From assembly GCA_943913645.1 (NCBI GenBank), contig CALTYZ010000035.1, forward strand, positions 1-12,706: a DNA stretch of 12,706 nucleotides, in the 5' to 3' direction. Both the position numbers and the translations under genes were made by a program. Below are positions 6,429 through 12,706 of this stretch, piece after piece (the first letter of the stretch is position 1; each line of letters opens with the position of its first letter). A model generated the notes under the pieces. It was not told the DNA's origin, did no database searches, and saw only the letters and a program-made list of their open reading frames with translations. Source of the DNA: an uncultured Corynebacterium sp. GTDB lineage: Bacteria > Actinomycetota > Actinomycetes > Mycobacteriales > Mycobacteriaceae.

Positions 6429-6968
6429 TCAATCCATCATTGCTTGCAGCAACGAGTCCTGACAGTAGGCGAGCCAGTCCATGAGCACCTGCCGGTCCTG
6501 CTGCTCAGCCTCACCGCCGCGATCATCCTCGGACACATACAGGCGCATATCGTTGAGCGCAGCAACGAACCGGGGAGCGTCCTCGGCATCAATGCTCACC
6601 TCAACCCCACCGGTCGGACCGAGCGCCTCATTGATGACCTGCAAGTTCATTAGCTTGGCTTTGATGATGTCATTTTCGTGCAAAGAGCGAAGCAGCGCGT
6701 TATCCCCGTCGAACTCCTCATCGCCCTCGAGCTCAAAATCAGGCAAGAGACGCTTCAACTTCGGATCTTCTGGGCTTTCGGTGTGCCCGGCAGCCACGCC
6801 AAGCATCTCGGCGAGATCATCCTTCGGCGCAGATTGCGCCCGCGCAATCAACGCTTCGGACACAGTCGCGGTCAGATCCCCAATTACTTCCCGCTCCATG
6901 GGATCAAACCGGGTGGCGAACTTCACGCCTGCACGCATCAGGCCTTTCTTCCTGCGCCACGGTTGCAT
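6429..6968 (-). CDS. DUF2017 domain protein
   Basis: The 179-residue soluble protein begins with a basic tail (MQPWRRKKGLMRAGVKF) and has a conserved-looking FDPMEREVIGDL helix (21-32). An acidic central loop (about 66-90, including FELEGDEEFDGDN) follows, then DALLR-like and RLYVSED segments and a C-terminal MDWLAYCQDSLLQAM helix. This pattern and the place next to clpS identify the actinobacterial DUF2017 family (Rv1332 position). The function is unknown. Its constant pairing with clpS makes a role near N-degron proteolysis thinkable, but nothing in the sequence proves it. The ATG at 6968 is preceded by a purine-rich AGAAGGGGG (6979-6987) at 10 nt, a good ribosome site, and lies 18 nt after the clpS stop. 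Confidence 0.9.
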   Translation of the reverse strand: MQPWRRKKGLMRAGVKFATRFDPMEREVIGDLTATVSEALIARAQSAPKDDLAEMLGVAAGHTESPEDPKLKRLLPDFELEGDEEFDGDNALLRSLHENDIIKAKLMNLQVINEALGPTGGVEVSIDAEDAPRFVAALNDMRLYVSEDDRGGEAEQQDRQVLMDWLAYCQDSLLQAMMD

Positions 6969-6986
6969 CTCTACTAAACCCCCTTC

Positions 6987-7334
6987 TTACCCCGCCTGCT
7001 GCATCGTCGCCCACAGTCCGGCAGTGTGCAGCTTTTTCACGTCGCCTTCGACTTTGTCCTTCTCCCCGCTCGACACCACCGCTTTGCCCTCGGTGTGTAC
7101 CTGCATCATCAACTCGTTTGCGCGCTTGCGGTCATAGCCCAAAACGGTTTGGAACACATACGCAACGTAGCTCATCAAGTTCACCGGGTCGTCCCACACA
7201 ATGCACATCCACGGCAAGTTCTCGCCCGTAGCGACTTCAACTTCAATCGCTTCATCTACTTCCGGCGCCGCCATCGGCGATCCCATCCGCGGAATTGGCA
7301 GACCCAGCACCGCGAGTGCTTCCGTAGCTTTCAT
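6987..7334 (-). CDS. clpS: ATP-dependent Clp protease adaptor ClpS
   Basis: The 115-residue protein carries the ClpS core from about residue 42: WMCIVWDDPVNLMSYVAYVF (42-61), LMMQVHTEGKAVV (75-87) and KLHTAGLWATMQQ at the end. Asp48/Asp49 and His80 correspond to the pocket that binds N-degron N-termini, so the protein should hand substrates with destabilising N-termini to the ClpC-ClpP machine. The N-terminus is about 15 residues longer than the mycobacterial form I remember. The ATG at 7334 is chosen because a promoter-like or ribosome-site-like run lies directly before it. In-frame ATGs at 7286 and 7274 would give a shorter, more typical protein. It is the first gene of the nine-gene minus-strand cluster and is divergent from pncB. 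Confidence 0.93.
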   Translation of the reverse strand: MKATEALAVLGLPIPRMGSPMAAPEVDEAIEVEVATGENLPWMCIVWDDPVNLMSYVAYVFQTVLGYDRKRANELMMQVHTEGKAVVSSGEKDKVEGDVKKLHTAGLWATMQQAG

Positions 7335-7341
7335 GCGCCCC

Positions 7342-7347
7342 ACCCTA
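7342..7347 (-). promoter_or_regulatory. Possible leaderless promoter -10 of the clpS operon
   Basis: TAGGGT on the minus strand (7342-7347) ends 7 nt before the clpS ATG at 7334, the geometry of a leaderless mRNA. It sits in the 13-base run gggtagggtgggg (7338-7350) that also precedes the lipoprotein gene. No good -35 is visible, and GGTGGGG could instead be a ribosome site. If it is the promoter, it drives the whole cluster down to the lipoprotein gene. Confidence 0.4.
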
Positions 7348-7399
7348 CCCGAGCACACCACCAGCCCACTGCGCGCAATCAGGGGCCGCAGGCAACGGG

Positions 7400-7405
7400 T
7401 AGCCT
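7400..7405 (+). promoter_or_regulatory. Putative leaderless promoter -10 of pncB
   Basis: TAGCCT (7400-7405) fits TAnnnT and ends 8 nt before the pncB ATG at 7414. No Shine-Dalgarno sequence is present in taaacacc between them, so a leaderless mRNA is likely. The -35 region is not recognisable. An 8-bp palindrome TGCGCGCA (7370-7377) lies about 22 nt upstream. Confidence 0.45.
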
Positions 7406-7413
7406 TAAACACC

Positions 7414-8778
7414 ATGACCGAACAAACCCCCACCCGGGTCAGTGACGCACGCACAAACGCCTGCCACGAATCCACAGCGTTTCTTACAGATATGTACGAG
7501 CTGACCATGCTCGACGCCGCACTGCAAGACGGCACAGCCCACCGCCAGTGCGCGTTTGAAGTCTTCGGCCGGCGCCTGCCCGCGGAGCGACGCTACGGGG
7601 TTATCGCGGGCACCGCGCGCGTCATCGACGCGATCGCGAACTTTCAGTTCACCGAAGAACAGATCGACACCGCAGCGTTCCTTTCCGAAGAGGCGAAGCG
7701 CTTCCTGCGCGACTACCGCTTCTCTGGCGATATAGACGGCTACCGCGAAGGCGACATCTACTTCCCTTACTCCCCTATCATGACCGTGCGCGGCACCTTT
7801 GCTGAGTGCGTGATTTTAGAAACGGTCATTTTGTCCATCCTCAACGCCGACTCCGCTGTGGCGTCAGCCGCCTCACGCATGGTGTCTGCAGCTGATGGCA
7901 AGCCCATTATTGAGATGGGTTCGCGTCGCACCCACGAGCAGGCGGCCGTCACCGCTGCGCGGGCAACCTACATTGCGGGGTTCAACGCCACCTCGAACAT
8001 GGAAGCCTCCCTGCGTTACGGTATTCCCGCCTCCGGCACCGCAGCCCACGCGTGGACGCTGCTGCACGTTGATGATGACGGCAAACCGGATGAGAAAGCG
8101 GCGTTTCGGGCACAAATTGAGGCAGCCGGTGTTGACACCACCTTGCTGGTGGACACGTTCGACATCACCAAAGGTGTCGAAAACGCCCTTGAGGTCGCCG
8201 GAACCGAGCTCGGCGCGGTACGCATCGACTCAGGTGACCTCGGCATCGTGTCACGCCGAGTGCGCAAACAGCTTGATGACGCCGGCGCCTTCAACACCCG
8301 CATCATCGTCTCATCTGACCTCGACGAGTTCGCCATTGCGGGGCTGCGTTCTGACCCGGTAGATGGCTTCGGCGTGGGCACCTCCGTTGTCACCGGCTCC
8401 GGTGCCCCCACAGCCGGATTGGTGTACAAACTCGTCGAGGTTGAAGGCCACCCGGTGGCAAAGCGCTCCTCCGGCAAAGCGACCTATGGGGGTGCGAAAG
8501 CAGCCTCACGCGCCTACCGCGCCTCCGGGGTCGCTGTCGCCGAGGTCGTGCACCCGCAGGGTGTGGGCATCGCTCACAAACCGCACCTGGAGTACCGCGA
8601 GCTCACTATCCCCATGATGCGCGGAGGTCAGCTCACCGAGGCCTCGTTTGACTTGGAGGGGGCGCGTGAGATTCACCGTGAGGCGCTGACCACCCTGCCG
8701 TGGGAGGGCCTTGCGTTGTCGAAGGGAGACGTGGCCATTCCGACGCATTTCGTTGGGTTTCCCGAACCGACGGAGTAA
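7414..8778 (+). CDS. pncB: Nicotinate phosphoribosyltransferase
   Basis: The 454-residue enzyme makes nicotinate mononucleotide from nicotinate and PRPP with ATP hydrolysis, the first step of NAD salvage (Preiss-Handler pathway). Family segments are STAFLTDMYELTML (20-33) at the N-terminus, MGSRRTHEQAA (168-178), the phosphorylated-histidine region SGTAAHAWTLLH (207-218, His212), DTFD (247-250), VRIDSGDLG (269-277) and the PRPP-site part DGFGVGTSVVTGSGAP (317-332). The length is normal. The ATG at 7414 is chosen because it opens the conserved N-terminus and has a leaderless-type -10 before it. dinG follows after only 3 nt. The gene pair and its divergence from clpS match M. tuberculosis pncB1. 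Confidence 0.96.
   Translation: MTEQTPTRVSDARTNACHESTAFLTDMYELTMLDAALQDGTAHRQCAFEVFGRRLPAERRYGVIAGTARVIDAIANFQFTEEQIDTAAFLSEEAKRFLRDYRFSGDIDGYREGDIYFPYSPIMTVRGTFAECVILETVILSILNADSAVASAASRMVSAADGKPIIEMGSRRTHEQAAVTAARATYIAGFNATSNMEASLRYGIPASGTAAHAWTLLHVDDDGKPDEKAAFRAQIEAAGVDTTLLVDTFDITKGVENALEVAGTELGAVRIDSGDLGIVSRRVRKQLDDAGAFNTRIIVSSDLDEFAIAGLRSDPVDGFGVGTSVVTGSGAPTAGLVYKLVEVEGHPVAKRSSGKATYGGAKAASRAYRASGVAVAEVVHPQGVGIAHKPHLEYRELTIPMMRGGQLTEASFDLEGAREIHREALTTLPWEGLALSKGDVAIPTHFVGFPEPTE
8772..8775 (+). promoter_or_regulatory. Ribosome binding site supporting the dinG TTG start
   Basis: GGAG (8772-8775) lies inside the last codons of pncB, 6 nt before the TTG at 8782. It supports this rare start codon and suggests that ribosomes finishing pncB reinitiate on dinG. 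Confidence 0.5.
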
Positions 8779-8781
8779 CGA

Positions 8782-10833
8782 TTGGCCACACACAAGCGTG
8801 GTGGAAGCGATACGCAGCAGCCCGATTCTGCGCAGCCGCTGAGCCAAACCACAGACGACTTGTTGGCAGCGGCGGTCGCCGCAATCGGTGGTGCCACCCG
8901 TCCGGGCCAGCTGCGCATGGCGCAAGCTGTTGATCGCGCCCTGGACACGCAGCGCCACCTCGCCGTCCAGGCCGGCACCGGCACCGGCAAGTCCCTGGCT
9001 TACCTGGTGCCTGCAATCCGCCACGCCCAAGCAACGAACTCAACGGTCATCATCTCGACTGCGACTCTGGCGCTGCAACGCCAGCTGGTTGAACGCGACC
9101 TGCCGCGTCTTGCCGACGCCCTCGAACCTCTCATGCAGCGGCGCCCCACCTACGCCATTTTAAAGGGCCGCAATAACTACGCTTGCCTGCACAAACTCTC
9201 CCTGCCTGACGACACACCTGAAGCACTCATTGAAGAAGACAACCTCGGTTGGATTGGGCGCGAGGTCAAACGCGTTGCTGATTGGGCACAAGACACCGAA
9301 ACCGGCGACCGCGACGACTTGACCCCAGGTGTTGCCGACATTGTCTGGCGCCAGGTGTCTGTCACCTCCGCCGAATGCCTTGGTGCGGGGCGGTGCCCAC
9401 ACGGCCAGGACTGTTTTGCGCAGCTTGCGCGTGAGCAGGCAGCAACCGCCGATATTGTGGTGACCAACCATGCGCTGCTTGCGATCGACGCTTTGAGCGA
9501 TGTGCAGATCTTGCCCGAGCACGCTGCGGTGGTCATTGATGAGGCGCACGAACTTGACGGGCGCATCACTGCGGTGGCCACGAACAACCTGTCTGAGCGC
9601 GCCCTGACACTTGCTGCTCGACGTGCTGGCAAACTTGGGGCCGATAAGCAGGTGCTCGAAGACGTGATTGATGATTTCAATCTTGCACTTGCCACCGAGG
9701 AAGCAGGACGGTGGGAGCACATCTCAGAGCCGGCACGGGCCGCGTTTGTGGCGCTGTCGCAGGCACTGCGCACCACCCATGCTGCGATCGGCACTGCCCC
9801 ACCTGGGGAGGCAGAGAACGAGCCTGAACGCTTCGCGGAGCGCGTGAACTTGAGAAACCACCTGGGTGAACTGGCAGGCGCAGTCGATCGCATCCTCGGT
9901 GTGTTTGATGAGGCGGATGTGGCCAAGCACAAGGATGTGGTGTGGTTGTCGCGTTCGGAGCGCGGCGATGATTCCGTGTCGGTGGCCCCACTGTCGGTTG
10001 CGGGGCTGTTGGCAACCCGGTTGTTTGCCGACACCACGGTGGTGCTTACCTCAGCGACGCTCACGCTTGGCGGCAACTTCGACGCCATGGCCGCAAGTTG
10101 GGGTCTTGCCCGCGGTAGCTGGGATCAGCTGGACGCGGGAACACCATTTGCCCCGTCGAAGTCTGGCATCCTCTACACTGCCGCCCACCTGCCCGCACCC
10201 GGGCGCGACGGGCTATCCCCCCAGGCGCTTGATGAGATTGCTGAGCTGATCACTGCCGCTGGTGGGCGCACCTTGGGGCTGTTTTCTTCACGACGCGCCG
10301 CCGAACAGGCCGCCAGCGTCATGCGCGAACGACTCCCTTTTGACATTTTTCTGCAGGGCGAGGATTCCACTGGTGCGCTGGTGGAATCCTTTGCTGCAGC
10401 GGAAAACTCCTGTCTTTTCGGCACCCTTGGTCTGTGGCAGGGTGTGGATGTGCCAGGCAGTTCACTGTCTTTGGTCCTCATTGACCGCATCCCGTTTCCC
10501 CGTCCTGATGATCCGCTGCTGCAGGCTCGCTCCCGTGCCGCTGATGCCGCTGGGCGCTCCGGGTTCATGGAGGTCTCCGCAACACACGCGGCGCTACTAC
10601 TGGCGCAGGGAACGGGACGGCTGCTGCGTGCAACGACTGACCGGGGCGTGATTGCGGTCCTCGACAGCCGCCTGGTGACAAAACGCTATGGCCAGTTCCT
10701 CCGCGCCTCCCTGTTGCCGTTCTGGCCAACCACTGACCCGCAGGTGGTACGCGCAGCACTGCAACGCCTTGTCGGCGCAGCTCACCGCGGACCTGCGGGC
10801 AAAGGCAGCACAGGCGCTGGGCATGTGAATTAA
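8782..10833 (+). CDS. dinG: DinG-type iron-sulphur ATP-dependent DNA helicase
   Basis: The 683-residue protein is an XPD/DinG superfamily 2 helicase, expected to unwind DNA 5'-to-3' in repair or at R-loops and forks. Motifs in order are Walker A AGTGTGKS (64-71), four cysteines for a 4Fe-4S cluster (Cys135, Cys199, Cys205, Cys211), VTNHALL (227-233), the Walker B box DEAH (253-256), TSAT (423-426), GLWQGVDVPG (550-559) and the arginine-finger motif QGTGRLLR (609-616). All helicase motifs are intact. The start is a TTG at 8782, 3 nt after the pncB stop, supported by GGAG at 8772. No later start would keep the N-terminal segment before the Walker box. The stop overlaps the convergent serB stop in TTAA. 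It matches Rv1329c in motifs and neighbourhood. Confidence 0.95.
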   Translation: MATHKRGGSDTQQPDSAQPLSQTTDDLLAAAVAAIGGATRPGQLRMAQAVDRALDTQRHLAVQAGTGTGKSLAYLVPAIRHAQATNSTVIISTATLALQRQLVERDLPRLADALEPLMQRRPTYAILKGRNNYACLHKLSLPDDTPEALIEEDNLGWIGREVKRVADWAQDTETGDRDDLTPGVADIVWRQVSVTSAECLGAGRCPHGQDCFAQLAREQAATADIVVTNHALLAIDALSDVQILPEHAAVVIDEAHELDGRITAVATNNLSERALTLAARRAGKLGADKQVLEDVIDDFNLALATEEAGRWEHISEPARAAFVALSQALRTTHAAIGTAPPGEAENEPERFAERVNLRNHLGELAGAVDRILGVFDEADVAKHKDVVWLSRSERGDDSVSVAPLSVAGLLATRLFADTTVVLTSATLTLGGNFDAMAASWGLARGSWDQLDAGTPFAPSKSGILYTAAHLPAPGRDGLSPQALDEIAELITAAGGRTLGLFSSRRAAEQAASVMRERLPFDIFLQGEDSTGALVESFAAAENSCLFGTLGLWQGVDVPGSSLSLVLIDRIPFPRPDDPLLQARSRAADAAGRSGFMEVSATHAALLLAQGTGRLLRATTDRGVIAVLDSRLVTKRYGQFLRASLLPFWPTTDPQVVRAALQRLVGAAHRGPAGKGSTGAGHVN

Positions 10834-12080
10834 AGGGGGACTTTTCCCTCCACACCTGTTTGGGTGTTCAAAAGGTCAATCTCCTCACGAGGGATGCCCA
10901 GGATGTAGAGCACCTCATCCAAAAACGGGTGGTTTACACTCGCATCCGCGACTTCCTTCAGCGCTGGTTTGGCGTTGAAAGCGATGCCGAGGCCGGCGCG
11001 TGAGAGCATGTCGATGTCATTTGCGCCGTCACCGACCGCGACGGTTTGATTCATGCTCAACCCGGATTCGGCGGCGAATTCTTCTAGGTAGTCGGCCTTC
11101 GCGGTCCGGTCGACGATGTTGCCGATCACCCGGCCGGTCAGCGTGCCGTCCACAATTTCAAGGGTGTTGGCGCGCACATAGTCGAGCTCAAGGTCCGCTG
11201 CGAGATTGTCCAGCACCTGGATAAAACCACCGGAGACGACTGCGGTGCGGTAGCCGAGCGAGTTCAGGGTGCGGATGGTCGTGCGAGCTCCGGGCGTCAA
11301 CTCAATCGCGGCGGCGACCTCGTCAATCACGGATGCATCTAGTCCGGCGAGGGTTTTGACCCGCTCACGCAACGATTCCTCGAAATCGAGTTCACCGCGC
11401 ATGGCACGTTCGGTGACTTCGGCGACCTCAGCTTCCCGGCCCGCATGCGCCGCCAGCATCTCAATGACCTCTCCGGTGATCAAGGTGGAGTCGCAGTCGA
11501 AGCACACAAGCCGTTTTGCCCGGCGGTGCAGGCCAGCGTGCTCCATTGCAATGTCAATGCCAAGCTCTGCGGAAAGCCCCGCGAGGCGTTTGCGGATCCC
11601 GGTGGCATCCCCGGGCGTGTAGTGCGGCAGTGTAATGCGAAATTCCAGGCCTGTAACCGGATATTGGGCGATCCCACGGATGACGTTGATGTTCGCCTCA
11701 TAGCTTGCTAGCACCTCGCCCAGGCGCGAGACTGCTTCTGCGGTGACCGGGTTACCGAGTGCGACCACCACGTGGGTGGAGCTTGGCCGGGAGACTGAAT
11801 CGGTGTCCCCGCTTGTTTCGATGGTCACGCGTTGGCCGAACTCCCACAGTTGCGCCCGCAGGTCTTGCTCTAGCTCGGTGAGCACCTGGGGGTCCATGCC
11901 GACGAGCGCGGCCAGCATGAGCCGGCCGCGGAAGTTTGTTTGTTCCACGTCGAGCAGTTGCACTCCGTGGTGGGCCAGTGCGCTGAAAAATGCGGCTGAC
12001 ACCCCTGGACGGTCCGGCCCAGAGGTGGTGACGACGGCGGGTTTGAGACCAGGCTGGAGTTCAACCTCGAGGGCAGGCAT
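10830..12080 (-). CDS. serB: Phosphoserine phosphatase with two N-terminal ACT domains
   Basis: The 416-residue enzyme carries out the last step of serine synthesis, removing phosphate from O-phospho-L-serine. The first half holds two ACT-like domains (about 13-90 and 102-180), probably for amino-acid feedback. The HAD-type phosphatase half has the nucleophile motif FDCDSTL (194-200; Asp195, Asp197), SGGF (283-286), Lys328, and GDGANDIDM (350-358; Asp351, Asp355). This two-ACT form is the mycobacterial SerB2 type. The ATG at 12080 is preceded by a leaderless-type -10. The neighbour ctaD is also next to serB2 in M. tuberculosis. Its stop overlaps the dinG stop by 4 nt, leaving no room for a terminator between them. 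Confidence 0.96.
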   Translation of the reverse strand: MPALEVELQPGLKPAVVTTSGPDRPGVSAAFFSALAHHGVQLLDVEQTNFRGRLMLAALVGMDPQVLTELEQDLRAQLWEFGQRVTIETSGDTDSVSRPSSTHVVVALGNPVTAEAVSRLGEVLASYEANINVIRGIAQYPVTGLEFRITLPHYTPGDATGIRKRLAGLSAELGIDIAMEHAGLHRRAKRLVCFDCDSTLITGEVIEMLAAHAGREAEVAEVTERAMRGELDFEESLRERVKTLAGLDASVIDEVAAAIELTPGARTTIRTLNSLGYRTAVVSGGFIQVLDNLAADLELDYVRANTLEIVDGTLTGRVIGNIVDRTAKADYLEEFAAESGLSMNQTVAVGDGANDIDMLSRAGLGIAFNAKPALKEVADASVNHPFLDEVLYILGIPREEIDLLNTQTGVEGKVPL

Positions 12081-12087
12081 GCGTCAG

Positions 12088-12114
12088 ACGATAGCACGTG
12101 GGCAAAACGCCCAA
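12088..12114 (-). promoter_or_regulatory. Putative leaderless promoter of serB
   Basis: TATCGT (12088-12093, minus strand) ends 7 nt before the serB ATG at 12080, with TTGGGC (12109-12114) 15 nt upstream as a possible -35. No ribosome site separates the -10 from the start. A short inverted repeat TGGGC/GCCCA (12099-12113) overlaps the spacer and -35 and could be an operator, though five base pairs is weak. Confidence 0.5.
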
Positions 12115-12160
12115 TGTGCTGCGCGGGTGGAGCGGGCACACTGGGCACCTTGGTGCGCAC

Positions 12161-12199
12161 ATGAGAAAGCTCCCGCCCACTAGGCGGGAGCTTTCTCAT
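12161..12199 (-). terminator. Strong, probably bidirectional terminator after ctaD
   Basis: The arms 12161-12177 and 12183-12199 are perfect reverse complements over 17 bp (atgagaaagctcccgcc), with loop CACTA. The GC-rich core GCTCCCGCC is flanked by AAA and TTT, so the T-rich part of the 3' arm can act as the U tract in either direction. It stands 58 nt after the ctaD stop and isolates ctaD from serB, which is read in the same direction. Confidence 0.85.
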
Positions 12200-12257
12200 T
12201 CAGGAGGTCTAGCTACGCAGTTGCAGGCGCGAGGCCTTGCAGAGCAGCGCCAGCAAG

Positions 12258-12706
12258 TTAACGTGTAGCGGTCGTGGCGTTTGCGCCGTCTACCGTGTCA
12301 AACTCGTGCGTTGACCCTTTCCAGGTTGCCGGTGTGTCTTCGGTGTGGCCGGTGTGTGCCTCACGGCGCATCGTCTCCACCATGTGCGGGTAGTGCAGCT
12401 CGAAGGCCGGGCGCTCCGAACGGATGCGCGGCAAGGAGGTGAAGTTGTGGCGCGGTGGCGGACACGAGGTCGCCCATTCGAGCGAGTTGCCGTAGCCCCA
12501 TGGATCGTCGACGGTGACGATCTCGCCGTAGCGCCAGGACTTGAACACGTTCCAGATCAGCGGGAGCATGCCGATGCCGAGGATGAACGCACCCACGGTG
12601 GAAATCTGGTTCAGCAGGGTAAAGCCGTCGGTGTCAATGTAGTCGGCGTAGCGGCGCGGCATGCCCATGTTGCCCAGCCAGTGCTGGACCAGGAAGGTCA
12701 TGTTGA
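12258..12706 (-). CDS. ctaD: Cytochrome aa3 oxidase subunit I, C-terminal part
   Basis: Only the last 149 or so codons are in the window; the reading frame is open through the right edge (Asn-Met-Thr-Phe, FLVQHWLGNMGMPRRYADY). This is the end of the haem-copper oxidase subunit I, which reduces oxygen and pumps protons in the membrane. A transmembrane helix (TLLNQISTVGAFILGIGML and on to about WNVF) is visible, followed by the actinobacterial C-terminal block EWATSCPPPRHNF and RSERPAFELHYPHM. A hydrophilic tail of about 30 residues follows, ending before the TAA at 12258. The His and Tyr ligands of the haem-copper centre lie upstream and cannot be checked. A strong terminator follows. Confidence 0.95.
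   Translation of the reverse strand, partial: NMTFLVQHWLGNMGMPRRYADYIDTDGFTLLNQISTVGAFILGIGMLPLIWNVFKSWRYGEIVTVDDPWGYGNSLEWATSCPPPRHNFTSLPRIRSERPAFELHYPHMVETMRREAHTGHTEDTPATWKGSTHEFDTVDGANATTATR

Noticed and set aside
9177..10088. 303-codon open frame on the minus strand opposite dinG
   Set aside because: The product is a Ser/Ala/Arg-rich, low-complexity translation typical of the antisense frame of a GC-rich gene. dinG motifs on the other strand are intact through the whole interval.
10834..10852. Small hairpin-like AGGGGGACTTTTCCCT near the serB stop
   Set aside because: Only four to six base pairs with mismatches, and located inside the serB coding end. It is not convincing as a terminator for dinG.

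Overview
The window is a chromosomal stretch of a Corynebacterium or a close relative in the Mycobacteriales. This rests on protein content and gene order, not on a database match. The genes are core housekeeping genes. I see no insertion sequence, phage gene, CRISPR array or plasmid function.

Layout. Positions 1-55 hold the 5' part of a tRNA-Leu (anticodon TAG) on the minus strand, cut by the window edge. Divergent from it, 178-1069 carries two small membrane protein genes on the plus strand (an LprD-like protein and a DUF3817 protein), ending in a hairpin. From 7334 down to 1090 the minus strand carries nine tightly packed genes: clpS, a DUF2017 gene, a P1/S58-family peptidase, a rhomboid protease, murI (glutamate racemase), a metallo-beta-lactamase-fold cAMP phosphodiesterase (cpdA), rph (RNase PH), rdgB (XTP/dITP pyrophosphatase) and a small lipoprotein gene. 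Several junctions overlap or nearly touch, so most of this is probably one operon. Divergent from clpS across 79 bp, pncB (nicotinate phosphoribosyltransferase) and dinG (iron-sulphur helicase) run on the plus strand. dinG meets serB (phosphoserine phosphatase, minus) tail to tail, the two sharing a TTAA. Upstream of serB are a 17-bp perfect terminator hairpin and the 3' end of ctaD (cytochrome aa3 oxidase subunit I), which runs off the right edge.

How the genes relate. The clpS end of the operon is rich in proteolysis genes (N-degron adaptor, self-processing peptidase, intramembrane protease). The far end supplies cell-wall D-glutamate, cAMP breakdown, RNA 3'-end trimming and nucleotide-pool cleaning. 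As I remember the M. tuberculosis map, the order from dinG to the LprD gene matches Rv1329c-Rv1343c, except that mec-cysO-cysM is missing here and a lipoprotein gene is added. ctaD-serB matches the separate pair Rv3043c-Rv3042c.

Several starts (the LprD-like gene, clpS, pncB, serB and the lipoprotein gene) have a TAnnnT -10-like hexamer 7-8 nt before the start codon. This suggests leaderless transcripts, which are common in corynebacteria. I found no clearly new defence or mobile system. The points most worth a second look are the proteolysis cluster, the missing and added genes relative to mycobacteria, the two uncharacterised membrane proteins and the unassigned lipoprotein.
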